Source of the DNA: Dactylosporangium sp. AC04546
Lineage (GTDB): Bacteria; Actinomycetota; Actinomycetes; Mycobacteriales; Micromonosporaceae
Assembly: GCF_022095675.1 (NCBI RefSeq)
Contig: NZ_JAHYSG010000032.1
Coordinates: 1-64,000, forward strand
Length of the DNA: 64,000 nt
Direction of reading: 5' to 3'
Shown: piece by piece, positions 17,060 through 26,806 of the stretch
Layout of the letters: each line of letters begins with the position of its first letter
Numbering within the stretch: the stretch's first letter is position 1
The notes under the pieces: generated by a model
Told to the model about the DNA's origin: nothing
The model's input: only the letters and a program-made list of their open reading frames with translations
Database searches by the model: none
Made by a program: the position numbers and the translations under genes

Positions 17060-18372
17060 TTGGCGCCCGCCGGTCGGCGGCCGGAGACGAGCTTGCCGGT
17101 GTTGGGCAGCGCAAGGCCGAGCACCCCGTGGTAGTGGTTGTAGGCGACTTCGAGCGTGCTGCCCAGGCCGGTAGCGACGGTGCCGCCGCAGAGCCAGCCA
17201 GGCACGGGATCGCCCAGATCCAACCCGGCGTGGAACTCGAGCGCCGCGGTCAGCCGCGGACGGATCTCGGCGTACAGGTCCGTGCCCTGGATCCAGGCGG
17301 TGGCCGCGATATGGCCGGCGGCGGAGAACCCCCAGCCCGTGTGGCCGAAGTCCCGGCACGTCTCCTGACTGAGACCGTCGACGTAGCGCCCGGGGTTGTG
17401 CCAGTAGGACTCGACCTCGGCCGGGGTGTCGCGGTGGCTGCCCTGCGGCCCGCGCGGCCGCGGCCCATCGATGGTCAGGTAGATGTACGCGGGGATGCGG
17501 GCACGGGTGATGGTGAGGGCCTTGAGATACGACGCCCGGTCGTCGAGAAACACCGCGATGCTGACGGCGGCATCCATCTCGATCAACTCGTGGTTGCCGT
17601 TGCTGTTCGGTTCACCGACCACCACGACGGAGAGGTAGACCTCCCGAAGCATCCGGCTGAATCGCTCCAGTTGCTCCGCCGGCCAGCGCCGGTACGTGTA
17701 GCGGATCAGCTCGCCGGCCCGCGCCCAGGACACACCCGACCAGCCGGCTTGAATCTTCGCGTTGCTGTTGGTGTGGTTTCGCACCACGCGTGCCCACGCG
17801 TCCATGACGGCGGTCGCCTTCTCGGCGTAGCGCTCGTCGCCTGTGAAGTACCACGCCAGTGCCAGCGTGTAGGCGGCGAGCGCGTCGTTGCGTTCATCCG
17901 TGCAGCCGTGGTTCGGGTTCGACTTCGATCCGCACTCGACGGTCGCGCGCGGCTGCGGCATCCTCGACAGCGAAGCCAACGGGCTCGCCATCATCGCGTC
18001 GAAGGCCGCCCGCCACGGTTGGGCTCCCGCAGCGAGCCGCTCGCGGACGAAGTTGAGCTGCGACGCGCTCACGAACACACCCGGGTGGACGAATCCGCCG
18101 CCACGGGCCACCGGCGCGGTGACACCCGGCGTGGCCGGCACGGATACCGAGGCGGCCGGTGACGTCTCGGCCGAAGGGCCCGGCGTCAACGTCGGCGGCA
18201 CGATCCGGGCCGGCGCCGCCGACTCCGGCGCCCGGGCCGACGGCTGCGGTCCGGCGGCGGGGGCCGACCTCGTCGACAGCAGGGCCACCAGCACCACGCC
18301 GGTGATGAACAGCGCTCCGCACGCGAAGAGCACATCACGCAGGTGTCGTCGTCGGGTGACGTACATTCCCAT
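17008..18372 (-). CDS. Secreted alginate lyase family protein
   Basis: 454 aa from the ATG at 18372, which has GGGAGGA 9 nt upstream; an earlier in-frame start at 18405 is weaker. A signal or anchor helix at ~12-32 precedes a Pro/Ala/Ser linker and an all-alpha (alpha/alpha toroid) domain of the PL5-like alginate lyase family. The conserved NGNHELIEMDA segment carries the active-site Asn/His type residues, and a late NHYHG motif follows. It probably cleaves a uronic-acid polysaccharide; the true substrate is unclear. It overlaps the GH5 gene tail to tail by 52 bp. Confidence 0.82.
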   Translation of the reverse strand: MGMYVTRRRHLRDVLFACGALFITGVVLVALLSTRSAPAAGPQPSARAPESAAPARIVPPTLTPGPSAETSPAASVSVPATPGVTAPVARGGGFVHPGVFVSASQLNFVRERLAAGAQPWRAAFDAMMASPLASLSRMPQPRATVECGSKSNPNHGCTDERNDALAAYTLALAWYFTGDERYAEKATAVMDAWARVVRNHTNSNAKIQAGWSGVSWARAGELIRYTYRRWPAEQLERFSRMLREVYLSVVVVGEPNSNGNHELIEMDAAVSIAVFLDDRASYLKALTITRARIPAYIYLTIDGPRPRGPQGSHRDTPAEVESYWHNPGRYVDGLSQETCRDFGHTGWGFSAAGHIAATAWIQGTDLYAEIRPRLTAALEFHAGLDLGDPVPGWLCGGTVATGLGSTLEVAYNHYHGVLGLALPNTGKLVSGRRPAGANYFLAWETLTHAGNPFG

Positions 18373-18535
18373 GACGGACATTCCTCCCATCGTGGATCCG
18401 GGCAACGGCTCCGACCGATCCGCTGACGAGCGCGCGTCCCGCGCGGTTCACGGCACGCGTGACCAGTTCGGTTGAACCGCGACCACTTCCATGCGTCATA
18501 GCGGGCGGGAGATCTATCCGGCTGAACGGAGGCAC

Positions 18536-19264
18536 ATGTCGCATCACCGTGCGGAACTGTTGCGGCGCAGCAAGGCCGCCATCCTGATGCTGATCATCGG
18601 CGTAGCACTGATGATCAGCGCCGGGTATGTGCGCACAGAAACCGGCGCACCCGCCGACCGGGCAGCAGCCGCGGAGCGGTCAAGGGACACCGATGACGTC
18701 TGGACCGATCCGACGGACATGCCGACGCCGCGGGCGAGCAGCTCGCCGCCAACATCCCCGAGCGCGTCACCGTCGACGACCAGTCCGTCGACAAGCCCTA
18801 CACCGACGACCCCGTCGGCCTCACCGACGGCCCGGGCGCTGAGCGTCAACCTTGCACTGCACCGTCCGGCCACGGCAACGAGCGAGGTCCGGACAGCGAA
18901 CGGTGCGTCCTATGCCACCGACGGCAACGCCTCGACCTTCTGGGAGGGTGCGAACCATGGCCTGCCGCAGAACCTGACCATCGACCTGCAGGGGTCCTAC
19001 CCGGTGACCCGAATTGTCATCAAGCTGCCCCCGCTGGCCAACTGGCCTGCCCGGACCCAAACACTCTCCATGCTCGGGAGCACAGACGGCACGACCTTCA
19101 CGACCGTCAAGGGTTCGGCGGCGTACACGTTCAGCTTCACCGGAGGCAAGCACGAGGTCACGATCGCGGTACCGCGCAGCACCGTCCGGTATCTGCGTCT
19201 GGCGTTCACGGGCAACTCGACCTGGGACGCCGGCCAGGCGAGCGAGGTGGAGATCTACAGCTGA
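18536..19264 (+). CDS. Secreted discoidin (F5/8 type C)-like carbohydrate-binding protein
   Basis: 242 aa from the ATG at 18536, with GGAGG 3 nt upstream; the in-frame ATG at 18491 has no ribosome site. A membrane or signal helix lies at ~14-34. A Ser/Pro/Thr linker (~65-110) leads to a jelly-roll domain starting NLALHRPATAT and containing FWEG, LTIDLQG and the ending ASEVEIYS. That is the pattern of F5/8 type C or CBM32/CBM35-like modules. There is no catalytic domain, so the role is binding. It is divergent from the lyase gene, so a shared sugar-related function is plausible. Confidence 0.8.
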   Translation: MSHHRAELLRRSKAAILMLIIGVALMISAGYVRTETGAPADRAAAAERSRDTDDVWTDPTDMPTPRASSSPPTSPSASPSTTSPSTSPTPTTPSASPTARALSVNLALHRPATATSEVRTANGASYATDGNASTFWEGANHGLPQNLTIDLQGSYPVTRIVIKLPPLANWPARTQTLSMLGSTDGTTFTTVKGSAAYTFSFTGGKHEVTIAVPRSTVRYLRLAFTGNSTWDAGQASEVEIYS

Positions 19265-19377
19265 AAGCGGCGCGAGCGCAGTTTCTGACCAGCACGGTGG
19301 GGTCGCTTGCCTACGCGTCCCACAATGACTCCCGCATCGAGATGAGCGCAGTTCCTTCCGCACACGTATCCATAGTC

Positions 19378-19719
19378 ATGTCACCAACAGCAGTTGCGGC
19401 GCGCACCGACTGGTGGGCGCATGCGCCGTGCGCGGGAGCCGACCCGGACTGGTGGTCGGAATCAAGGGACGGATGGAACCGGGCGATCAGACACTGCATC
19501 GTCTGCCCCGTGCGTCGGCAGTGCCTCGAGGACGCCATCGCCAGCGGCGACGTCGGCGTGATCCGCGGTGCCACGTGGTTCGCGTGCGGTCGTGGCCGCG
19601 AGATGACGTCCTTGATCTGCGCACGCTGCGAGGCGCGCACGGTCCAGTTCAGCAGGAAGACCATCAGCCGGTACTGCCTGCCCTGCACTTGGGCCGAGCG
19701 GACACGGCAAGCTCCGTAA
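19378..19719 (+). CDS. WhiB family regulator with extra C-terminal CxxC pair
   Basis: 113 aa if started at the ATG at 19378; ATG 19342 and GTG 19297 are also in frame and none has a clear ribosome site. The WhiB iron-sulfur pattern is present: Cys in HAPCAG, then CIVCPVRRQC (CxxC-x5-C), followed by the turn region GVIRGATW. The usual GVWGG core is replaced by GVIRG. After the WhiB domain comes a second pair, CARC and CLPC about 19 residues later, spaced like a zinc ribbon. Basic residues lie between them. Likely a redox or NO-responsive DNA-binding factor. Confidence 0.85.
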   Translation: MSPTAVAARTDWWAHAPCAGADPDWWSESRDGWNRAIRHCIVCPVRRQCLEDAIASGDVGVIRGATWFACGRGREMTSLICARCEARTVQFSRKTISRYCLPCTWAERTRQAP

Positions 19720-19754
19720 CACGCTCAGGAACTTGCGCCGCGGTCACTCCCGTC

Positions 19755-20105
19755 GTGAACGCCCCGGTCCATCCGACCGTATTCAGGGACATGGGTATCG
19801 GGATTGCGCAGAGATTGCTCAAGGACCGGTCGCGACTTGTCGTGATCATGGCAGATGCGCTCTTCGTGTCGGCGATGCAGCCGTCGCAGCACCCCACCAC
19901 GCGCGAGATCTGCACCGCGGCAGCGGATGAGCTGGGCAAACGCGGGGTGGCGGGATGCGCGGCAGCGGTAGCCGGCGAGTTCGGCGACCACCCGCTCGAG
20001 GCCATCGACCGGATGCGGTGGGCATTGCGCGTCGCAGCGGACTGCCGCAACGGCCGTCGACCACGAATCTCGCGCGAACGGGACGTGGAGGGCGTCGTCA
20101 CCTGA
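19755..20105 (+). CDS. Small conserved-looking helical protein, unknown function
   Basis: 116 aa from the GTG at 19755, starting 35 bp after the WhiB stop. Residues 10-110 are helical and well formed (AQRLLKDRSRLVVIMAD, REICTAAADELGKRG, EAIDRMRWALRVA), unlike the Arg-rich nonsense that the same frame encodes upstream of the chosen start. There is no signal peptide. It may be co-transcribed with the WhiB gene. I do not recognise the family; it could be a small regulator or partner. Confidence 0.55.
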   Translation: MNAPVHPTVFRDMGIGIAQRLLKDRSRLVVIMADALFVSAMQPSQHPTTREICTAAADELGKRGVAGCAAAVAGEFGDHPLEAIDRMRWALRVAADCRNGRRPRISRERDVEGVVT

Positions 20106-20140
20106 TGAGGCGGTCTCGTGATCGGAACTCTGCATCAAAC

Positions 20141-20338
20141 CCCGATCGCGATCTGACGCTGATTCCGTTGACGTTCAACGAAATCCGGCGTCTCTTCGCC
20201 CGGCTGATCACCAACACCACCCACACCATCAGCCATCGGCTGCACTGGTCGAACTGGCGCCGCCCACACCAAGCCCGCTCCCGCACCAGCCATTACCGCC
20301 GACGCGGCCACATCGTCCATCAACTGGCATCTACATAA
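20141..20338 (+). pseudogene. C-terminal fragment of an insertion-sequence transposase
   Basis: The frame ending at 20338 reads PLTFNEIRRLFARLI, then HRLHWSNWRRPHQARSR and HYRRRGH. This is the characteristic tail of an actinobacterial transposase, with NEIRRLF and a basic WSxWRRxHQA stretch. The remainder of the enzyme is absent upstream, where the WhiB-linked gene ends at 20105. I read it as a decayed remnant left by an insertion and deletion. Family assignment is uncertain. Confidence 0.6.
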
Positions 20339-20361
20339 TGAACCCGGCCTGTCGTACTAGG

Positions 20362-21081
20362 TCATCGTCGTCTCCCTCCGGTAGGTCGGTTGAGGACCTT
20401 CAAAGGTTCCTGGACCAGCGGTCCGGCCGACGCGGGGTTCTGGCCGGTGTACAGGTTGCGATCCGTTACGGTGTGCGGCTGCCAGATCGGGCCGCTGGAG
20501 AACTCCACGCCGAGCTTCTTGACCTCGTCCTCCATCAGCCACTTCGCCTTGGACGCCAAGCCCACCGCCTCTTCCTCGTCGTTGGTGAAGCCGGTTACCC
20601 GGTAGCCGGCGAACGGCGAGCTGCCGTCCGCGTTCCGGGTGGCCAGGAGCGCAGCCGGCGCGTGGCACACCACGGCGAGCGGCTTGCCCGACCCCAGCGC
20701 GTCCACCAGCAGCTTCCCCGAGTCGGCGTCGAACGCCAGGTCTTCCATCGGCCCGTGCCCGCCGGGGTAGTACACCGCGTCATAGTCCTCCAGGCGGACC
20801 TCCGGCAGCGCGATCGGCCACCGCAGCTCGTCGGCACGCTCGATGACGTCCTCCTCCGCACGCGCCGTCTGCGCACTGCCGGCCATGTCCGGCCGCAGGC
20901 TCATCACGTCCACGGTGGGCACCACCGCACCCGGCGTGGCAACGGTGACCTCGTGGCCGGCCTCCTTGAAGGCGCTATACGGGGCCACGAACTCCTCGGC
21001 CCAGTAGCCGGTGGGATGCCTGTGACCATCCTTCAGCGTCCAGTAACTCGCCCCGGTCATCACGAACAGGACCTTGGCCAT
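20362..21081 (-). CDS. DJ-1/PfpI family protein (Hsp31-like, type 1 glutamine amidotransferase fold)
   Basis: 239 aa from the ATG at 21081, preceded by GAGGGGGCGG. The core is a Rossmann-like fold starting AKVLFVMTGASYW. It has the GGHGPMEDLA loop and the nucleophile elbow VVCHAPAAL with Cys followed by His, as in Hsp31/YhbO-type chaperone-deglycase or glyoxalase III proteins. It is about the usual length of the Hsp31-like branch and cytosolic. It lies 62 bp downstream of a short-chain dehydrogenase on the same strand, so the pair probably forms an operon for handling reactive carbonyls; that role is inferred. Confidence 0.85.
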   Translation of the reverse strand: MAKVLFVMTGASYWTLKDGHRHPTGYWAEEFVAPYSAFKEAGHEVTVATPGAVVPTVDVMSLRPDMAGSAQTARAEEDVIERADELRWPIALPEVRLEDYDAVYYPGGHGPMEDLAFDADSGKLLVDALGSGKPLAVVCHAPAALLATRNADGSSPFAGYRVTGFTNDEEEAVGLASKAKWLMEDEVKKLGVEFSSGPIWQPHTVTDRNLYTGQNPASAGPLVQEPLKVLNRPTGGRRR

Positions 21082-21143
21082 CGACAACCGCCCCCTCAAT
21101 CAGGTCCGGCGACCGCCAAGCACCTCTGGCGCCTTGACGGGGT

Positions 21144-21992
21144 TCAGACGGAAACAGGGGTTTCGGGCTCCATGTCGAACGAAGCCTGAAGCTTCTCCGG
21201 GCGCGTACCAAGTCCGTCGCGGACCTGGCGCTGCCATGGCGCCTCGATGAGACTCTTGGTCTCCTCGATCATTGATGCCGGTTCCAGGTTGCGGTAGCTC
21301 TCCACCTCGCCGGCGGCGACGGCAGTCAATGTCTCGTACACGGGCTCGGGATCGAACTGCGCCCGCGGGAACGCGAGTTTCGAGTAGTCGAACAGCCGCT
21401 CGGAGGCATCGTCCTCCCAGCTCTTCCAGGTTTGGAACATGCGGTCGTTGAATCCGGTCAGAAATGGGCCGGGATTGACGGTGGCAACCTCAATGCCAAA
21501 CTCACGTAGCTCGTCAGCCATGCTTTCGGCGATGGCCTCGATCGCGTGCTTCGACGCCGAGTACAGGCCGGTGAAGGGATTGACGTTCAGCCCTTCCCGG
21601 GACGACATCCAGACAATACGCCCCTCGCCCCGCTTGACCATCTGCTTCGCGATTCCCTGTGTCAGAAGAAGGGGTCCGAAAAGGTTTACCTCGAATTGAT
21701 TGCGAATGTTCCTGTCGGGAATGTCGACAGTCGAGCCACCCTCCCCGACACCCGCGTTGTTCACCAGGATCTCAACGCCCCACGAAAGGGCCTTTCTCCG
21801 GTCGCCCTCGTCGGTGACGTCGAGCTTCTCGACCTGTAAACTCACCCCTCGCTGAGCGGCCTGCCACTTGAGGGTCTGCACCTGGGCCCAGATCTCCACG
21901 GCGGCGATGACGTCGTATCCCTTTCCAGCCAGGCGCATGGCCACCTCATGGCCGAAACCAGTCCCGGCTCCGGTGATAAGAACTTTCTTCAT
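21144..21992 (-). CDS. Short-chain dehydrogenase/reductase (SDR)
   Basis: 282 aa from the ATG at 21992, with AAAGGA upstream. Classical SDR signatures: cofactor loop TGAGTGFG near residue 8, NNAG near ~88, catalytic Ser in WMSSREG and YSASK (Tyr/Lys) around 154. The acceptor-binding C-terminus is longer than in the shortest SDRs. The nucleotide preference is not clear from sequence. It is followed by the DJ-1/PfpI gene after 62 bp; together they suggest aldehyde or ketone detoxification. Confidence 0.87.
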   Translation of the reverse strand: MKKVLITGAGTGFGHEVAMRLAGKGYDVIAAVEIWAQVQTLKWQAAQRGVSLQVEKLDVTDEGDRRKALSWGVEILVNNAGVGEGGSTVDIPDRNIRNQFEVNLFGPLLLTQGIAKQMVKRGEGRIVWMSSREGLNVNPFTGLYSASKHAIEAIAESMADELREFGIEVATVNPGPFLTGFNDRMFQTWKSWEDDASERLFDYSKLAFPRAQFDPEPVYETLTAVAAGEVESYRNLEPASMIEETKSLIEAPWQRQVRDGLGTRPEKLQASFDMEPETPVSV

Positions 21993-22423
21993 GGCGGCAG
22001 TGTCCTTTCTGTAGCAGCAGCGCCGACGATTCGGCAACTGGCCGGAATACAGATGGAACGGTCCCCGGCCTGCGTTTCAGAGGCCCGCACCCTCCCGCGC
22101 AATCGACGGGCGCGGAAGCCACCCAGCGGCTTCGCCGTGGTCTGTCCGGCTTCCGCTGCGGGAAGCGCGGCAGCTGCACCGGCCACTGCACCGGCCACCC
22201 GATGAGCTCGGCACTACCCCGGCAAGGTCGCGGTACACCCTTGGTACGCCGGCGCACACCCAGCAGGCGCGTGGCGATGGGCCCGTGCTTCGTCGCTCAG
22301 CGGCGAGTGGGTGCTGCACTTTCGTCGACGTCGCGGAGAAGGAGCATGGCGCGCGGTAGCCTGGCTCACTTATCTGGCCGTGGCGAGGGGATGCAAGGCG
22401 ATCAGCTACGGGCGGCGCGGGCG
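21993..22423. other. Intergenic stretch of about 430 bp
   Basis: It lies between the SDR start and the PEBP fragment. Open frames here are Arg/Ser-rich, without domain features. I see no RNA gene or clear repeat. It probably contains the promoter of the SDR/DJ-1 pair next to the SDR end. Confidence 0.4.
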
Positions 22424-22665
22424 TCATGCGACCCGGTACGTGCTTCGGAGGACGCCCCGGGCCAGGATGTGGAAGGCGAGACTGAAGCTGACCATTGCCC
22501 GGTCGCGGATGGCGCGCACATCGAGCGTCTCGACGTCCAGCGCGTGCACCATGAAGACGTACCGGTGCGCCACGTCGCCGGCCGACGGCGCGGAACCGTC
22601 GTAGCGGTTGTTGCCGAAGTCATTGCGGGTGTGGATCGCGCCCTCCGGCAGCAGGCCCGGCGCGC
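22424..22665 (-). pseudogene. C-terminal remnant of a YbhB/PEBP-family protein
   Basis: Read on the minus strand to the TGA at 22424-22426, the sequence gives EGAIHTRNDFGNNRYDG, then HRYVFMVHALDVETL and a final FHILARGVL. These are hallmark segments of phosphatidylethanolamine-binding (YbhB/YbcL-like) proteins: the NDFG loop and the HRYVF-x-HALD strand. The N-terminal half with the ligand-binding D-P-D-A-P site is missing. Upstream it is joined directly to a transposase fragment, so a transposition-linked deletion removed the front of the gene. Confidence 0.75.
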
Positions 22666-22790
22666 TCGACGGAAGAAGCAGCGGGCCGCTACAGCGTCAC
22701 GGCGGGCTGAGAAGAGCACGTCGATGAACCTGGCCGTACTGGTCGAAGGCGCGGTACACGCACCGCCACAGGCCGTTGACCTTGACGGTT
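22666..22790 (-). pseudogene. Internal fragment of an IS6-family transposase (frameshifted)
   Basis: Minus-strand reading gives TVKVNGLWRCVYRAFDQYGQV from 22789. After a one-base insertion near 22727 the next frame gives IDVLFSARRDAVAARCFFRRA. Joined, these match the core of IS6-family transposases, where DETYVKVxGxWRYVYRAVDQxGQVIDV precedes SxRRDxxAARxFF. The N-terminus, and the rest of the DDE domain after the first strand, are gone. It abuts the PEBP fragment at about 22665-22680. Confidence 0.75.
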
Positions 22791-22928
22791 GACTCAGTGC
22801 TCAAGCCTGCCTCGATCTGCCAACCGGCTGACGCAACAATGCCCTTCGACAGTTCAACGACGTCGTCCAGGCTGGCGCGCCACACGCCACGCAGGAACGC
22901 CGGCAGGCACCTGTTGCACACTGGTCGG

Positions 22929-24122
22929 ATGCTCACGCCGGAGCTGGCACAGGAGATCGCGACGAGCATCACCGCCGCGATCGGGTTCAACGTCCTGGTC
23001 ACTGACCGCGACGGCCGCGTCATCGGCAGCGCCGACCCGACTCGGGTTGGCTCGCTGCATGAGGCGTCGGTGTCGGTGGTGCGGCGCCGCACCGAGGCGT
23101 GGCACGATCCCGACGCGGCTCGCCGGCTCTCCGGCGTGAAACCGGGGATCACGCTGCCGTTGACGCTGGGTCAGGAGGTCGTCGGGACCGTCGGCATCAC
23201 CGGTGACCCCACCGTGGTCCGGCCGTTCGGGGAGATCGTCCGCCGGCAGACGGAGATCATCCTGCGGCAGACCACGCTGCTGCGGCTGGAGCTGCGCCGG
23301 GAGCGTGCGGTGGAGCAGCTGGTCGCCGACATCGCCAGCTACCAGGAGGGAGTGGTCGACGCGGAGCCGCTGCGGACGCGCGCGGAGGAGCTGGGTTTCG
23401 TGGTGGATCTGCCGCGCGCCGTCGTCGTGATGGCGGTGGATCTGCGCTCGGACGGTCCCGACTCGTCGTCGGCCGTCGACACCGATCCGCGGCAGGTTCC
23501 TGTCCGGCTGGCAACGGAGGTCTTCCAGGCGGCCGGGGACTTGGTCGCACCGGTCGGCGCGGCGGCCGTCGCTGTGCTGGTCGACCTGGTTCCGCGGGGC
23601 GGCACCGAGCGGGGCATGGCAGCGCTGCACGAGCTCGGTGCCACGCTCGTGCGCCGCATTGACCAGCGGCTGGGGGCCGCCGCGTGGGTAGGTATCGGTG
23701 CGCCCGCCGCCGGCCTGGCCGAACTGCCGCGCTCGTACCACGAGGCGTGGAGCGCGTTGCGGATCGGCCGCCGGATGATGCCGCATGTGCTCGTGCACGA
23801 CGCCCGCGATTTCCGCATCTGGAACCTGCTGATGGGGGTCGCGCCACGGCAGCGCGACGAGTTTCGCAGGGCGATGCTCGCCCCGGTCGTCGCGCAGCGC
23901 GGCTGGCCCGAGTTCCGGCGCACCCTCATCGCTCTCGTCGAGCATGGCCTTCGCCTGACGGAGACCGCCGAGGCGCTGCACGTCCACCGCAACACACTGC
24001 TCTACCGGCTGAACCGGCTCTCCGCGGCGGTTGGTGCCGACGTCCGTACCCCGCGCGTGGCCATCGCCCTGTACCTGGCGTGCCTCCTCGACGAGATCGA
24101 CCAGACCGGCGCAGCACAGTAG
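22929..24122 (+). CDS. CdaR-type sugar diacid/PucR-family transcriptional regulator
   Basis: 397 aa from the ATG at 22929, matching the ~385-aa CdaR family; the frame continues upstream into transposon debris. Residues 1-130 form a diacid-recognition domain (LTPELAQEIATSITAAIGFNV). The centre is a GGDEF-like degenerate domain (~150-310). The C-terminus is a PucR-type helix-turn-helix (LTETAEALHVHRNTLLYRL). The gene lies 157 bp upstream of an amino-acid ABC importer and an opine-type dehydrogenase on the same strand, so it is the likely regulator of that operon. Its ligand could be an opine or diacid. Confidence 0.88.
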   Translation: MLTPELAQEIATSITAAIGFNVLVTDRDGRVIGSADPTRVGSLHEASVSVVRRRTEAWHDPDAARRLSGVKPGITLPLTLGQEVVGTVGITGDPTVVRPFGEIVRRQTEIILRQTTLLRLELRRERAVEQLVADIASYQEGVVDAEPLRTRAEELGFVVDLPRAVVVMAVDLRSDGPDSSSAVDTDPRQVPVRLATEVFQAAGDLVAPVGAAAVAVLVDLVPRGGTERGMAALHELGATLVRRIDQRLGAAAWVGIGAPAAGLAELPRSYHEAWSALRIGRRMMPHVLVHDARDFRIWNLLMGVAPRQRDEFRRAMLAPVVAQRGWPEFRRTLIALVEHGLRLTETAEALHVHRNTLLYRLNRLSAAVGADVRTPRVAIALYLACLLDEIDQTGAAQ

Positions 24123-24279
24123 TACATTCCGCACATGCGGAAGCGCTTCTGAGCCGGCAACCTTTGTACTCATCGCCCAATGACCGTCGGCCGCGGCACT
24201 CGTACTGTGACCCGAGTCACGCAGCCGGGCGCCACACCCGCGCCGCGTTCACCCCAGCCATGGCGAGGAGTTGAGTTCG

Positions 24280-25233
24280 GTGAGGTTGCGACGAGGCAGA
24301 TCCGCCCGCACGCGGTTCGCGGTGATGGCGGCAGCGATCGTACTGGGCGCGTTCGGACTCAGCGGGTGTGCCGACTCGGGCACCGACGCCGGTGCGGCGC
24401 CGGGCGGCTGTACGCCGGCGGCCGTCGACACCGTCGAATCCGGCAAGATCACTGTCGGTACGTTCGCGTACCAGCCGTACATCGGTCTCGCCGGCGGCAA
24501 GCTTGACGGCCTCGACGGCGAGATCCTTTCCGAGGCGGCGAAGAACCTCTGCCTCGCGGTGGTGGCCCGGGAGTCCGACTGGGACGGCGTGCTCGGCAAC
24601 GTGCAGTCGCACCGGGTCGACCTCGGCATCGGCGGCATCGGCTGGGGCAAGGAGCGCTCCGAGAAGGGGTTGTTCACCGATCCGGTCTACTACTCGCCGC
24701 CGGCCATCGCGGTGGTCGGCGACGCCAGGTACGCGACAGTTGACGACTTCAAGGGCAAGAACGTCGGCACCATCAGCGGCTACCTCTGGGAGAAGGCGAT
24801 CAAGGCCACGGACGGGATCGGGCAGGCGAAGACGTACCCGGACGCGGTGTCCATGTTCTCCGACCTGAACAACGGCCGGCTCGACGTCGGCTTCATCGAT
24901 CCGCTGCTGATCCCGTACGAGGCGAAGAAGAACCCGAACTCGAAGTTCAAGATCTCCTACTTCGAGGAGCCGACCGACGCCCAGGTCGCCGCCAGGCCCG
25001 ATCTGATCAACTACCGCCAGCTGCAGATCAGCTTCTACCTCGCCAGGCAGGCGACCAAGCTCAACGACGCGCTCAACGCCGAGATCCGCAAGATGTACGC
25101 CAACGGCAAGCTGACCGAGCTGATCACGAAGTACGGCGGCGATCCCAACCAGTTCCTGAAGCCGGCCGGCTACCAGAGCAAGCTTCGCACCGGCGTTGAC
25201 CGCGACGCCGGCTGGGCTCCGCCCACCATCTGA
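24280..25233 (+). CDS. Amino-acid/opine-type ABC transporter substrate-binding lipoprotein
   Basis: 317 aa from the GTG at 24280, chosen because GAGGAG lies 9 nt upstream; a TTG at 24271 is too close. The lipoprotein signal ends in the lipobox LSGC (Cys ~30). The mature part is a family 3 solute-binding protein: KITVGTFAYQPY, LDGLDGEI, and the VDLGIGGIGWGKERSEK region where family 3 proteins bind the alpha-amino/carboxyl groups. It opens a four-gene run with permease, ATPase and an opine-type dehydrogenase, which suggests import of an amino-acid derivative. Confidence 0.88.
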   Translation: MRLRRGRSARTRFAVMAAAIVLGAFGLSGCADSGTDAGAAPGGCTPAAVDTVESGKITVGTFAYQPYIGLAGGKLDGLDGEILSEAAKNLCLAVVARESDWDGVLGNVQSHRVDLGIGGIGWGKERSEKGLFTDPVYYSPPAIAVVGDARYATVDDFKGKNVGTISGYLWEKAIKATDGIGQAKTYPDAVSMFSDLNNGRLDVGFIDPLLIPYEAKKNPNSKFKISYFEEPTDAQVAARPDLINYRQLQISFYLARQATKLNDALNAEIRKMYANGKLTELITKYGGDPNQFLKPAGYQSKLRTGVDRDAGWAPPTI

Positions 25234-25254
25234 CCCTGGCCGGGAGGCGACGAC

Positions 25255-25994
25255 ATGAACGACCTGTTCAAGGTCGACTGGGCGCAGTACGGCCCGGACC
25301 TGTGGAATGGCCTGCAGAACACCCTGCTGTACACCGCGCTGGGGTTCACCGGCGCCGCGCTGCTCGGCCTGCTGCTGGCCCTGATGCGCACGAGCAAGCG
25401 CCGGCTGCTGCGGGTACCGGCCGGCATCTACACCGAGGTGTTCAAGAACATCCCGCTCATCGTCATCATCTACATGGGCTACTACGGCCTGGCCGGCGAC
25501 CCCATCAACGTCAACCTGGAGGTGCTGCCGGCGGCGGTGCTGAGCCTGGCCATCTTCTATGCGGCCTACCTGTCGGAGATCTTCCGGGCGGCGCTGGTCG
25601 GAGTACACCCGGGACAGCGTGAGGCCGCGCAGGCGCTGGGACTGAACCGGATGACCACGTTCGGCAGGGTGATCTTCCCGCAGGGAGTCCGGCTCGCCCT
25701 CGCCGGAACCAACACGATGATGGTCGACATGCTCAAGTCGAGCTCGTTGCTCGTCATCATCTCGGCGGCCGAGCTGTTCCAGGTTGGCAAGTCCGCCGCC
25801 TCGGCGACGTTCCGGACCATGGAAGTCATGATTGTCATCGCAGTCATCTACTTTGCGATGTGTTACCCGCTGTCGCAGGGACTGCTCTGGCTGGAACGGC
25901 GGATGCACGCCGGCAAACCGCTGTCGCCGCGCCGGGCCCGCCGACTCCGCAAGGCCCGGGCCCTGCTGGGCGTACCACAGGTGGGGAGCGCGTC

Positions 25995-25998
<4 letters not shown>
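25255..25998 (+). CDS. Polar amino-acid ABC transporter permease
   Basis: 247 aa. About five membrane helices. It has the HisM/GlnP-type start (YGPDLWNGLQNTLLYTALG) and the EAA loop (QREAAQALGLNRMTTFGRVIFPQ) that contacts the ATPase. It starts 21 bp after the binding-protein stop and overlaps the ATPase start by 4 bp (ATGA). Only one permease gene is present, so it probably acts as a homodimer. The basic C-terminal tail (PRRARRLRKAR) is cytosolic. Confidence 0.9.
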
Positions 25999-26792
<794 letters not shown>

Positions 26793-26806
26793 AGAGGGAG
26801 ATACTC

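Noticed and set aside
23203..23995. Minus-strand open frames inside the CdaR regulator
   Set aside because: Composition is Arg/Pro/Ser nonsense and the plus-strand frame has clear regulator motifs.
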